A DNA stretch of 64,000 nt from Gottfriedia acidiceleris. GTDB lineage: Bacteria > Bacillota > Bacilli > Bacillales > Bacillaceae_G. Positions 44,890 through 52,912 of the stretch are shown piece by piece; the stretch's first letter is position 1; each line of letters starts with the position of its first letter. The position numbers were made by a program, and so were the translations under genes. Location of the stretch: the NCBI RefSeq assembly GCF_004138285.1, contig NZ_SCFN01000005.1, forward strand, positions 248,001 through 312,000. The letters are read 5' to 3'. The notes under the pieces were generated by a model. The model had not been told where the DNA came from and did no database searches. It saw only the letters and a list, made by a program, of their open reading frames with translations.

Positions 44890-47130
44890 TTAGTTGAAAA
44901 TATTATTTTGAACGAAAGGAAGTAAGACTTTTGGAACAGTGATTTTATTGACAGCATTACCAGTTAAAGTGTTATTTATTATGGAGACATTTGTTGGCGG
45001 AGTAGTGTTTTGGTCTAACTCAATTGCCGCGCCGGTGTGCCATGCATCACCTTTATCTGTAGTGTAAGAAATGAGGTTCCCAGAAATAATTAATCCTGAT
45101 AATGAGCCTTTTTTTCCACTCGCTGTTTGGTAAATACCATTTTTACCAGAGGAAATCGAGTTATTTGTAATATTTATGTTTGTCATAGGCCCATCTTGAA
45201 CAATTATTGAAACACCTGAAACCCCGGTAAAAGTATTTTGATCTACTGTTACATTTTTTGTAGTTCCTTTAATATTTATTCCAAAAGAGTTAATCTTTTT
45301 AAACGTATTACCTTGAATGGTGAGTCCATCTACTTTTAAAACATCGTATACATTATAATCTGTGACAATTCCGGTATCAAAATTCGTAAACGTATTATCA
45401 ATGAAGGAAGTATTTTTTATATCCGTCACGGATGCAAAAGTATAAACAGCTGCACCAGTACCATTTCCAGTAAATTCATTTCTCATAAATTTTGTATCCT
45501 CTGAGCCCGCCACGATTGTAACTGCATTTTGGTTTGTAGAAACGACATTATCATAAACTTGAGTATTTACAGAATTGATTCCCCAAGTACCTTCTACCCT
45601 AAAGCCTTCCTCTGTATGAATTGTATTATTGTAAATTTCTAGATCCTTGTTTTTTATCCAAATAAAAAATTGTTCAACATTTATATTATTATCATGAATT
45701 TTTGCGCCATTTGTTTCCATTACTAAAAATCCACCAGTAGTACAATTAACTGTATTATTGTTGAATTCTACATGATTAAAATAGTTATTATCATTCTTTC
45801 CACCTTCAAGCTGAATACAGTATGATCCATCGGCTGCATTAGAGGTAAAAGTATTATTGTATATTTTTGCATCATCAAAATTCATTTCTTCCCACGGTTC
45901 AAAGTGTAATGCGGGACGTCCTATTGTGCTTGTACTAATATTATTGAAGATTTTTAAATGATTTGCTTGTTCAACTACTATATTTGAACGACCATTATTT
46001 TCTAGAATATTATTAGAAATTGTCACATCGTCACTAGCAAGTGTTGAGCCAGATATAGAGACTCCGTCACCGACAGCATTTATTAATCGGTTGTTATCTA
46101 TTACGATTCGATCCGCATCATATGCAAAAATACAATGCATATGCTCAATACCATCCAGGTGTTTTATTGCATTTCCATCACACGTAATATTTTGTATTTT
46201 TGTATCATTAGCCATTGTAATGACGCGATAATAACCAGAACCACTTGAATCGGACAATTTTAAAGTAACTGTATCACGGTTCTCACCAACAATGTTTACA
46301 AATGGTTTTAAGAAGATTGGATTCAAGCTATAAGTACCTGAGGGAACAAAAACAGTACCCCCACCTCTTGAGCCAAGATAATCAATTGCTGATTGAAAAG
46401 CGGCAGTGTCATCTGTAGTACCGTTACCAACTGCACCGAAATTTTTAACATTAACTTGTCCAGTCAGAGCTGAGACGTTTACTAGAATTGACTGAGTTAA
46501 GCCGCCAAAACTAGCGCTGATTGTAGCTGACCCTGCATTAGTAGTCGTTATAACACCTGAAGTGTTGACGGTTGCCACGTTTTGGTTAGAAGAAGAAAAT
46601 ACACTTTGAGAGGTCACATTAACTACTGATTGATCTGAATAGTTTGCTTGAACGACGAGTGTTTTAGATTGGTTTGTCGTTAGATCAAGACTACTTGGAA
46701 CGATAGTTAAGGATACTAACGTCTTGATAGGAGGAACAGTAGTATTAACTGTAATGGTAGTAGTCGCAACTACTCCATTCAGACTTGCCGTTAAAGTCGT
46801 TGTGCCATTACTTTTAGACTTTATTAAACCCGAACTACTAATTGATGCTACTAATTTGTTTGAGACTGTATATTTAACTGAGTTTGTAACGTCTTTTTTT
46901 GTTTGATTTGAATAGGTAGCTGTTACTTTAACTTGTTGGGTTTGATTAATTTTTGTAAATGCGTAGTTTGATGAATTAAATGATAGAGACTTAAGACTAA
47001 CTACGTTTGCTTGTTGTGTTTTTGCGGTTCCTGAAGTCAATTTCTGTGGATTTTTAATTGCAACAACATTTCCTATTACTATAGCAAGCAATAATATTGC
47101 GCTAATAAACAGAAATAAAGTTTTTTTCAA
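44890..47130 (-). CDS. Secreted BIG2 plus pectate-lyase-fold protein
   Basis: A 746-aa protein: signal/anchor helix, two BIG2 Ig-like domains (about 45-130 and 135-220), then a pectate lyase superfamily domain opening with VKNFGAVGNGTTDDTAAFQ (about 228). A long right-handed beta-helix with many NNT/NNI turns follows. Convergent to the LCP gene and next to the matrix loci, it is a likely EPS lyase, hydrolase or epimerase, or a structural polymer-binding protein. The enzyme type is not clear. Confidence 0.8.
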   Translation of the reverse strand: MKKTLFLFISAILLLAIVIGNVVAIKNPQKLTSGTAKTQQANVVSLKSLSFNSSNYAFTKINQTQQVKVTATYSNQTKKDVTNSVKYTVSNKLVASISSSGLIKSKSNGTTTLTASLNGVVATTTITVNTTVPPIKTLVSLTIVPSSLDLTTNQSKTLVVQANYSDQSVVNVTSQSVFSSSNQNVATVNTSGVITTTNAGSATISASFGGLTQSILVNVSALTGQVNVKNFGAVGNGTTDDTAAFQSAIDYLGSRGGGTVFVPSGTYSLNPIFLKPFVNIVGENRDTVTLKLSDSSGSGYYRVITMANDTKIQNITCDGNAIKHLDGIEHMHCIFAYDADRIVIDNNRLINAVGDGVSISGSTLASDDVTISNNILENNGRSNIVVEQANHLKIFNNISTSTIGRPALHFEPWEEMNFDDAKIYNNTFTSNAADGSYCIQLEGGKNDNNYFNHVEFNNNTVNCTTGGFLVMETNGAKIHDNNINVEQFFIWIKNKDLEIYNNTIHTEEGFRVEGTWGINSVNTQVYDNVVSTNQNAVTIVAGSEDTKFMRNEFTGNGTGAAVYTFASVTDIKNTSFIDNTFTNFDTGIVTDYNVYDVLKVDGLTIQGNTFKKINSFGINIKGTTKNVTVDQNTFTGVSGVSIIVQDGPMTNINITNNSISSGKNGIYQTASGKKGSLSGLIISGNLISYTTDKGDAWHTGAAIELDQNTTPPTNVSIINNTLTGNAVNKITVPKVLLPFVQNNIFN

Positions 47131-47380
47131 GAATTTAACATCTCCAATTACTTTTGATTTATGTAATATATTATGGTCTTAATCTATTATGGTGATAGTA
47201 GATTAGTGGAAATTAATACATAGTTATATCTTAATTAGCTGTTGCTATTCTTTTAAAGAAACCATATTAATAGGATTAGCAGATTAATAGTAGTTTATTC
47301 AATTTCAATGATTTTTTTTGGAACTAGATAACTATTTTTAAAGATTAATATAAACGTTGTAAATTACAATAATAGATAAG

Positions 47381-47500
47381 AGGTATAAAGCGATCTACTA
47401 TTATTTAGTGCCAAAAGAAAATCGTTTAGCACTTTCAAATGAAATGCGGGAACAGTTAGGATTAACACAAATAAACATCAGTTATCAGTTGAAAAATTAA
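47381..47500 (+). pseudogene. Remnant of an LCP gene 3' end
   Basis: The frame from about 47384 reads AIYYYLVPKENRLALSNEMREQL, closely matching the LCP C terminus at 44824 (GIYYYQVPEKNRLALSSELRAQL), then ends at a stop. No upstream LCP body exists. The bases 47131-47380 show no other feature. Confidence 0.75.
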
Positions 47501-47552
47501 GCACCCGATCTGTTTTTTTAGTTTAAAACTATACAGATCGGGTGCTTTTTTT
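47500..47552 (+). terminator. Strong terminator behind the LCP remnant
   Basis: GCACCCGATCTG pairs perfectly with CAGATCGGGTGC, then seven T. Confidence 0.93.
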
Positions 47553-47929
47553 GTTCGGACTGACCCATCCACTATTAAATATTTGTATAGAATGTATAGC
47601 TAAGTCCTCTCGCTAGTCCTTGGTGATTTCTACAAATTTCTACATTTTGAAATTCACAGGTAAACCTGCAGATTACAAAAGACCTAGTATTTAATACTGA
47701 CTTTTCCATTAAAATATGAAAAAAAATAGAGAATGAACAGTATTTACGTTTAAACTTTTTTGTATTTTATATGTAAAAAGTACTAATAAATAGAGTGGTA
47801 GATAGTAAAGTTCTGTTTTGACAACAAAAAATAACAAATAAATACAACATTCATTAAAAAATGACTAAGAAAAACAATAATTACGTCGTTTTTTGTCAAA
47901 ATAACACTTTTCATAAGGATTCAACTCAA
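47553..47929. other. Gene-free leader region of the secreted-protein operon
   Basis: An in-frame ATG at 47861 lacks a ribosome binding site and a signal peptide, so this stretch is not coding. It holds a possible TTGACA at 47818 and an imperfect inverted repeat (TTTTGAC-AAAAAA near 47817 against TTTTTTGTCAAAA near 47891). Confidence 0.4.
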
Positions 47930-47958
47930 TTGTTAGATTATTTAGTCTTTTGTATAGT
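47930..47958 (+). promoter_or_regulatory. Candidate sigma-A promoter of the secreted-protein operon
   Basis: TTGTTA (47930-47935), 17 bp, TATAGT (47953-47958). The expected start is near 47965, just before the operator. Confidence 0.55.
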
Positions 47959-47970
47959 TAAATTGTATAC

Positions 47971-47986
47971 GTTCTCACTGGAGAAC
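47971..47986. promoter_or_regulatory. SinR-type operator of the secreted-protein operon
   Basis: GTTCTCACTGGAGAAC: GTTCTC/GAGAAC arms, the closest match in the window to the B. subtilis SinR box. It overlaps the predicted transcript start. Confidence 0.75.
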
Positions 47987-48025
47987 AAAATACAATCTAA
48001 ATACAATTTAGGGAGAGAGAAAGAA

Positions 48026-48796
48026 ATGAAAAAGGTTAAGAGTAAAGTTGTAATTGGTATCGTATCTGCTGGTTTAGTTATTTCTGGAGGAATTGCATTC
48101 GCAAGTACTAATGCTGGTGAGTTATTAACGAACTGGGCTAATACGAAAACTTCTGATGCAAAATCAGAGCTTTCTACATCATATAATTCAAAATATAATT
48201 CTTCAGTTGCAGATATGAAAACTAATGTAAATAATTACAAAGTTGATGCTGCAAACACTATCGAATCAGTAGGAGACGCTCAAACAAAATTGGCAAATCA
48301 ACAAATTAGTGCAGCATTAGATGAGCATATTGCTGCTATTACTGAAGCTATGGCAGCTTTAAATATGAGTATTCCTACTGACTTTGCTAACTATGTTTCA
48401 ACAACAGACGGCAAAACAACTTCTGATTTAAATGCATTATCAGATACGCTAAACAGTAGCTTTAACACTCAGCTTTCAGCAGTTGCTAAAAGCGCAGATA
48501 CAAAACTTCAATCTAATTTAAATTCTTCTCGCACAGCAGCTATTAACACATTAACGCAAAAAATTAATGATGCTAAAACTGAAATCGCTACTTTAATTAA
48601 TGGACAAGCATCTGATTCTGAAAAAGCTGTTTTAGAGCACTTATCAACTGAGATAACTCGTATCGAATCTTCACTAAAAGCTGAAATTGATGCACAAGAA
48701 GCAGCTTCTATCAAAACTTTAGAGGATACTCAAAAACAAACTGTTAGCGATGCAACTAAAGAGCTACAAGATTTAGTAGATGCTATTAATAAGTAA
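48026..48796 (+). CDS. Secreted helical protein A, candidate matrix protein
   Basis: A 256-aa protein with a signal peptide (cleavage after AFA, about residue 26) followed by STNAGELLTNWANTKTSDA and a long Ala/Ser/Thr/Lys-rich helical region without Cys. The C-terminal half (INDAKTEIATLINGQASDSEK) matches the gene at 50016-51194. The start at 48026 has GGGAGAG. It is the first gene of a four-gene unit with its own signal peptidase. I know no named family for it. Confidence 0.75.
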   Translation: MKKVKSKVVIGIVSAGLVISGGIAFASTNAGELLTNWANTKTSDAKSELSTSYNSKYNSSVADMKTNVNNYKVDAANTIESVGDAQTKLANQQISAALDEHIAAITEAMAALNMSIPTDFANYVSTTDGKTTSDLNALSDTLNSSFNTQLSAVAKSADTKLQSNLNSSRTAAINTLTQKINDAKTEIATLINGQASDSEKAVLEHLSTEITRIESSLKAEIDAQEAASIKTLEDTQKQTVSDATKELQDLVDAINK

Positions 48797-48850
48797 AAAG
48801 TAATTTCCTTAAAAGTTTGTTTTTTCATTGTAGTTATTGGGAGGTAAATT

Positions 48851-49417
48851 ATGCAGAATAATACTGAAAAAACTAAAAAACAAACATGGATCTCCAAAAA
48901 ATTTAATAAGCTTTTAATTGGATCTGTTACGTTAAGTGGTGGGTTACTAATAGCAACAACGTTTTCATTTGCTGATACGAATTTACCAGCAGCAATGACT
49001 GCATGGACAAAAAAACAAACTCAGGAAGCAAGTGATTATATTATTGGCATGACAGAGGCAGAAACAATTAAGCAAAAAGCACGCTTAGTTAAAGAAGTGC
49101 AAGAAAAGTCTAATGAATCTGCTGAAGAAATTCAACAATATGCAACGCAAAAAAGCTTAGAATCACAAGAAGAGCTTCAAAAGTATGGAGATCAATTGAT
49201 CAAACAAATAGATAGTAAGAATGAAAAAGATGTACAAGATGCAAAAGCGAGAATTGATAAAATTATACAGAATGCTCAGGAACAAGCTAAAGAAGAAATG
49301 AATCAACAGGTTCCTAAATTGAACTCAAATAATGAAAATGAAACATCTAACTCGAAAAAAGATGATTCACAAAATAGAAACAGCCAAGAACAGTCTAGTG
49401 ATGTAGGTCAACAGTAA
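48851..49417 (+). CDS. Secreted coiled-coil protein B
   Basis: A 188-aa protein. Signal peptide after a charged N terminus, then ADTNLPAAMTAWTKKQTQEA, which resembles the mature N termini of the flanking proteins A and C. A Lys/Glu/Gln coiled coil (about 65-155) and a polar Asn/Ser/Gln tail follow. Its stop overlaps the signal peptidase start (TAATG), so the two are coupled. Possibly the accessory subunit, as TapA is to TasA (inference). Confidence 0.7.
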   Translation: MQNNTEKTKKQTWISKKFNKLLIGSVTLSGGLLIATTFSFADTNLPAAMTAWTKKQTQEASDYIIGMTEAETIKQKARLVKEVQEKSNESAEEIQQYATQKSLESQEELQKYGDQLIKQIDSKNEKDVQDAKARIDKIIQNAQEQAKEEMNQQVPKLNSNNENETSNSKKDDSQNRNSQEQSSDVGQQ

Positions 49418-49989
49418 TGGGTGCTACTAAAATTGAAGAACAAAATACATTAGAAGAAAAGAGTACAAAAACTTTTAGTCAATCATTAACTGAATGGTTG
49501 AAATTCTTTCTGATTTTAAGCGTTCTTTTAGTAATTTTACTAAATACAGTTGGGCTTACAAAAGTCAGCGGATTTTCAATGTACCCTACTTTAAATGATG
49601 GGGATGTAGTCTTAGTGAATAAATTAGCTCGTTTTACTCATGATCCGAAGCTGGGTGATGTAGCGATTATGAGATTAGAATCTGAAGGATTTGATGTTGT
49701 AAAACGAATAATTGGCGTTCCTGGAGACACAGTTTTTATAAAAAAGGGAATTATTTATGTAAATAACGAACCAGTCCCTGAAATCTCTACAAATGGGACT
49801 TCGGAAGATATGGAAAAAATAACGGTTCCTAAAAACGACTTATTTGTTGTGGGCGATAATCGAGAGCCAGGAATTAGTTACGATAGTCGAAGTAAAGATT
49901 TTGGATTTATACCTATTAAAGATATTAAGGGGTATGTACTTATTTCAATTTTACCAATTCATAAAATTGCAAAACCACTTAAAGTGTAA
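49417..49989 (+). CDS. Signal peptidase I, P-type (SipS/SipT-like)
   Basis: A 190-aa membrane protease with one N-terminal helix (about 28-47), Ser54 in SGFSMYPTL and Lys96 in VVKRIIGVPGD, the Ser/Lys dyad of bacterial type I signal peptidases, and GDNREPGISYDSR. Enclosed between secreted-protein genes, it probably processes their products, as SipW does in the tapA operon although of a different catalytic type. Confidence 0.92.
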   Translation: MGATKIEEQNTLEEKSTKTFSQSLTEWLKFFLILSVLLVILLNTVGLTKVSGFSMYPTLNDGDVVLVNKLARFTHDPKLGDVAIMRLESEGFDVVKRIIGVPGDTVFIKKGIIYVNNEPVPEISTNGTSEDMEKITVPKNDLFVVGDNREPGISYDSRSKDFGFIPIKDIKGYVLISILPIHKIAKPLKV

Positions 49990-50015
49990 TCTGTCTAATG
50001 GAGGCACGAAGGAAA

Positions 50016-51194
50016 ATGGAGAAGAAATCAATTAAAAAGAAAGTTGCAGTCGGTATATTGGCTGCAGGAATTTTAACAACAGGTACTGCATTCGCATCTA
50101 CAAATGCTGGCGCATTATTTACAAACTTTGCCTCTCAACTATTAAATGACGCACAATCAACAGTAAGTAGTACATTAGGTTCGAAAGCTACAGATGCAAT
50201 TGGTGCAATGAAGGATCGATTAGGTTCTTTTTTATCTAACTCAGAAGATGGGGTAAATAATAAACAAGGCGAATTATCTCAAGTGGGAGTTAATTCAATC
50301 AATGGTCAGTCAAATGAACACGTTGAAGCAATCAACAATGCTTTAGCTGGCATTAAACAAAATACGCCAAACGAATTTACTCAATTAGTAAACCAACTAA
50401 ATGGACAAACTACTAGCGCGGTTGAATCTGAAGTAAATGGATTAAAACCAGACTTTAGTTCACAAGTTGCAAACGGTAAACTATCAATTACTGCTGAGCA
50501 AGCAAAAGCGCTTAATGCTTTAGAAGATGAATTAAATAAAGCAAAGGCAAGTTTAGCAGAGTTAATTGAAGTACAAAAAAGCACTAGTGATGCAAAACTA
50601 AAAGACTATTTAGCAGGTGAAATTGCTAGAATAACAGATGTTATTAATAGTGCAACAAATGACTTAGAATTCAAAAAATCGAAAGCATTAGCTACTAAAG
50701 CTACAAGTATCAAAAATGACACACTTAATGATTTAGATGTTTTAGCTAGTGGATTATATGCTCCACAAAATAGTTATCTAGCAGACTTTGAAAGTGCAAG
50801 TTCACCATTTTCAATTACTGGTGATTGGGAAAGAATTAATTCAAAAGTAGATGGGAAAACTGACTATTATTTAATTAGCAATAATATTTCTAATAACAGT
50901 TCTTCTACTGCTGAAGTGACAATTAATGTACCGGATAACGCATATAATGCATTCCTATCTTTTGATTACTTAGTTCTTTCGCAACTAAATAAAGATATCC
51001 TAACTATTTCATTAGATGGTGAAGTACTTATTAGTAACTCAGGAACAGATAATCACTGGTCTAATGTAAATCTTGGAATCAAACCAGGTAAACATGTGTT
51101 AAAACTTACATATGCTAAAGATAAATCTGGAAGCGCAAGCAAAGATGCTGGATATATCGATAACATTTCTTTGAAATATGATTTACGTAAATAA
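50016..51194 (+). CDS. Secreted helical protein C with C-terminal beta-sandwich
   Basis: A 392-aa protein. Signal peptide ending TAFA, then STNAGALFTNFASQ as in protein A. A helical middle has EHVEAINNALAGIKQNTPNEF and LNKAKASLAELIEVQKST, each with a clear counterpart in protein A. Residues 250-392 form a predicted jelly-roll (ADFESASSPFSITGDWERI through GYIDNISLKYD) like carbohydrate-binding or adhesive modules. The ATG at 50016 is preferred. The ATG at 49998 has no site. Candidate polysaccharide-binding matrix protein. Confidence 0.75.
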   Translation: MEKKSIKKKVAVGILAAGILTTGTAFASTNAGALFTNFASQLLNDAQSTVSSTLGSKATDAIGAMKDRLGSFLSNSEDGVNNKQGELSQVGVNSINGQSNEHVEAINNALAGIKQNTPNEFTQLVNQLNGQTTSAVESEVNGLKPDFSSQVANGKLSITAEQAKALNALEDELNKAKASLAELIEVQKSTSDAKLKDYLAGEIARITDVINSATNDLEFKKSKALATKATSIKNDTLNDLDVLASGLYAPQNSYLADFESASSPFSITGDWERINSKVDGKTDYYLISNNISNNSSSTAEVTINVPDNAYNAFLSFDYLVLSQLNKDILTISLDGEVLISNSGTDNHWSNVNLGIKPGKHVLKLTYAKDKSGSASKDAGYIDNISLKYDLRK

Positions 51195-51199
51195 ATAAT

Positions 51200-51240
51200 A
51201 AGAAGGGCACTCTCCGTTTGAAGAGTGCCCTTCTTATTTT
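51200..51240. terminator. Bidirectional terminator between matrix operon and sinR
   Basis: AAGAAGGGCACTCT pairs with AGAGTGCCCTTCTT. Confidence 0.93.
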
Positions 51241-51290
51241 CGTAAGAAAAAAATCTTCAAACTAAAACTGAAACATTTTAATTTGAAGGT

Positions 51291-51611
51291 TTATTTACCT
51301 TGCTTATACTTATTAAACTCAATAAATTTTAATAATTCATCTTTTGGTATACCTGAATTAATTGCTTCTTGAAGGATATCCATCCATTCAGAATCAATAA
51401 TTTTTGTTGGATCAATATCATCTTTCAGGAGGCTTTCTGCCGTTGTATTGAAGACGCCAGCAATTTTTTCAAGTACTTGAATTGAAGGATTGCTTTGTAG
51501 ATTTCGTTCAATCGAACTTATGTAAGATTTTGCGATACCAGCACGTTCTGCAAGCTCTGTAAGTGACATTCCATGTTGTAAACGTAGTTTTTTAATTCGT
51601 TCTCCAATCAT
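51291..51611 (-). CDS. sinR: Master biofilm repressor SinR
   Basis: A 106-aa protein. Residues 1-65 are an XRE helix-turn-helix (MSLTELAERAGIAKSYISSIER). Residues 70-106 are the SinR/SinI dimerisation hook (DSEWMDILQEAINSGIPKDELLKFI). It lies directly after sinI on the same strand, as in B. subtilis. Expected targets are the GTTC-N8-GAAC sites in this window. Confidence 0.92.
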   Translation of the reverse strand: MIGERIKKLRLQHGMSLTELAERAGIAKSYISSIERNLQSNPSIQVLEKIAGVFNTTAESLLKDDIDPTKIIDSEWMDILQEAINSGIPKDELLKFIEFNKYKQGK

Positions 51612-51673
51612 ATAAGCTACTCCATATCTTTTTGACTATTACAAAAAGTATATCATAGTAGGGAGTGGTTCTC

Positions 51674-51811
51674 CTAGTTTTGACATGAATCTTTAACGCA
51701 ATTGTAAAGAAATGATCGCACTTCATCAGGACTTATGCCTACTTCAATGCATTCAAGTAGTAAGTCAATCCAGTTTAATTCGGCAGAATGTTTTTCCAAT
51801 TCACTGTACAT
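51674..51811 (-). CDS. sinI: SinR antagonist SinI
   Basis: A 45-aa frame with GGAGG nine bases before its ATG (51811). The core WIDLLLECIEVGISPDEVRSFL is the SinI helical hook and mirrors the SinR tail (WMDILQEAINSGIPKDELLKFI). It ends 62 bp before sinR. In B. subtilis SinI forms a heterodimer with SinR and frees the matrix operons. Short enough to be missed by length-filtered gene calling. Confidence 0.88.
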   Translation of the reverse strand: MYSELEKHSAELNWIDLLLECIEVGISPDEVRSFLYNCVKDSCQN

Positions 51812-52100
51812 GGATAATAGCCTCCTAAAATTAAGGTATAAAATACCTAGGTAACCCTGCTGTCTTAGTTCGTTTAATAGTTAAAAAATACAGTGAACTA
51901 GTGCTTTTTCTCTATGTTTACAACTAAGATCAGTGGCTTTGCGTCCCAATCTCTCAATTGGTTTGCCTTTTTCTAGAGAGAGTTCTGGTGGATTTATTAC
52001 AATTTTTAAAAAATTTATATAACAATTATATAATGAATCCAATACATAGTTTGTAGGAATTTGTAGTATCAAAAAAAACAATAATATTAACAATATTTCA

Positions 52101-52128
52101 ATTATATTAAAAACATTAGATAAATCAA
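52101..52128 (-). promoter_or_regulatory. Candidate sinI promoter
   Basis: On the minus strand TTGATT (52128-52123), 16 bp, TATAAT (52106-52101). This gives a sinI leader of about 280 nt. The leader region 51812-52094 has no other gene I can support. Confidence 0.55.
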
Positions 52129-52177
52129 GGTATTTTTTTACATTTGAAATAAACGAAAAAATTTTAAGAAAAAACAT

Positions 52178-52205
52178 TTCGACATTTATTGAGAAAAATG
52201 TCGAA
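52178..52205. promoter_or_regulatory. Two inverted Spo0A (0A) boxes
   Basis: TTCGACA (52178-52184, TGTCGAA on minus) and TGTCGAA (52199-52205) match the 0A box. With neighbours they form a 9-bp inverted repeat, TTTCGACAT and ATGTCGAAA. They lie between the candidate sinI promoter and a divergent short transcript. Confidence 0.6.
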
Positions 52206-52346
52206 AAACTAAAATTAATTGGAAAAATTTAGTAATTTTAGAATAATATTTTAGACTAGGCCAAAACAGAAGAGATTGATAAAAAATGTGTGAAGTTCCA
52301 CTCAAAACGGCACAGTTCTGAAATTCATAAAAATAGGAGGAAAGTA

Positions 52347-52385
52347 ATGGTTTACTTGGGTATAGTTGGAATAACGGTTGATTAA
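52347..52385 (+). CDS. Possible 12-residue peptide ORF
   Basis: TAGGAGG five bases before ATG, then MVYLGIVGITVD and a stop, followed by the hairpin at 52393. A weak promoter (TTGGAA 52219, AATAAT 52242) lies just past the 0A boxes. Hydrophobic and tiny, so only suggestive. Confidence 0.3.
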   Translation: MVYLGIVGITVD

Positions 52386-52392
52386 CTAAAAA

Positions 52393-52424
52393 AATAAAGT
52401 AATCAATAATTGAACTACTTTATT
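52393..52424. repeat. Direct repeat copy 1, hairpin-forming
   Basis: 32 bp starting AATAAAGTAATCAATAATT and ending CTACTTTATT. The ends pair as AATAAAGTA with TACTTTATT. Copy 2 at 52913-52944 differs in two bases. Confidence 0.7.
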
Positions 52425-52726
52425 CTCAGAGTGTTGAAATATATTGTAGTCAATATGAAAAATACAAACATTAAATGAATTTCTATGAAAAATAGTCTAT
52501 TTATTATTGTTTTATCCGTCATCTTATTGGGAAACAAGTGATTTTGGTTGATATATAAATGTTTTAACTACCTTGCAAAAATTAAAATATCTTCTTTTCT
52601 GACGATCAATATTTTTAAAGATGTGTAAGTCATTATTATAAGTTACGATTTGATTAATAAAGGATAATTCATTCGTTCAATTGACTATTCTATTGTTTTT
52701 AAGAGTATTATATTTTTATAAAGAAC
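52425..52726. other. Gene-free AT-rich stretch
   Basis: No gene or structure supported. Confidence 0.4.
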
Positions 52727-52852
52727 TTGATTGGAACGAAAGGGTGCCAGGCTCCTATGGGAGAAGCGGGAAGGCTGAGACCCCACAGGCGGAGCCGAGG
52801 AGGCTCAAGAATCTCGCCCCATGGAAAGCGAGCACCCTGTAGTGGAAATCAA
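52727..52852. repeat. GC-rich dispersed Bacillaceae repeat with inverted ends
   Basis: A 126-bp island far richer in G and C than its surroundings. The ends are inverted: TTGATT-N8-AGGGTGC at the left, GCACCCT-N8-AATCAA at the right. The inner part (GAGACCCCACAGGCGGAGCC, GAGGAGGCTC) resembles a widespread non-coding repeat that I recall from many Bacillaceae genomes. No open frame. Confidence 0.65.
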
Positions 52853-52912
52853 TATGACACAACTTACTTATCAAAGATCAATCCAACAATTTAAATGACA
52901 AATTCTTTTTTC

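Noticed and set aside
47810-47825. Further SinR-like site GTTC-N8-CAAC
   Set aside because: Right half too degenerate, and this chance is high in AT-rich DNA.
47861-48025. N-terminal extension of secreted protein A
   Set aside because: No ribosome binding site, contains promoter and operator sequence, and would bury the signal peptide.
51881-52177. 98-aa minus-strand frame with hydrophobic N terminus upstream of sinI
   Set aside because: No ribosome binding site, start overlaps a 0A box and lies upstream of the candidate sinI promoter, and the C-terminal half has no protein-like pattern.
52727-52852. Complete insertion sequence
   Set aside because: Only 126 bp and no transposase; kept as a repeat.
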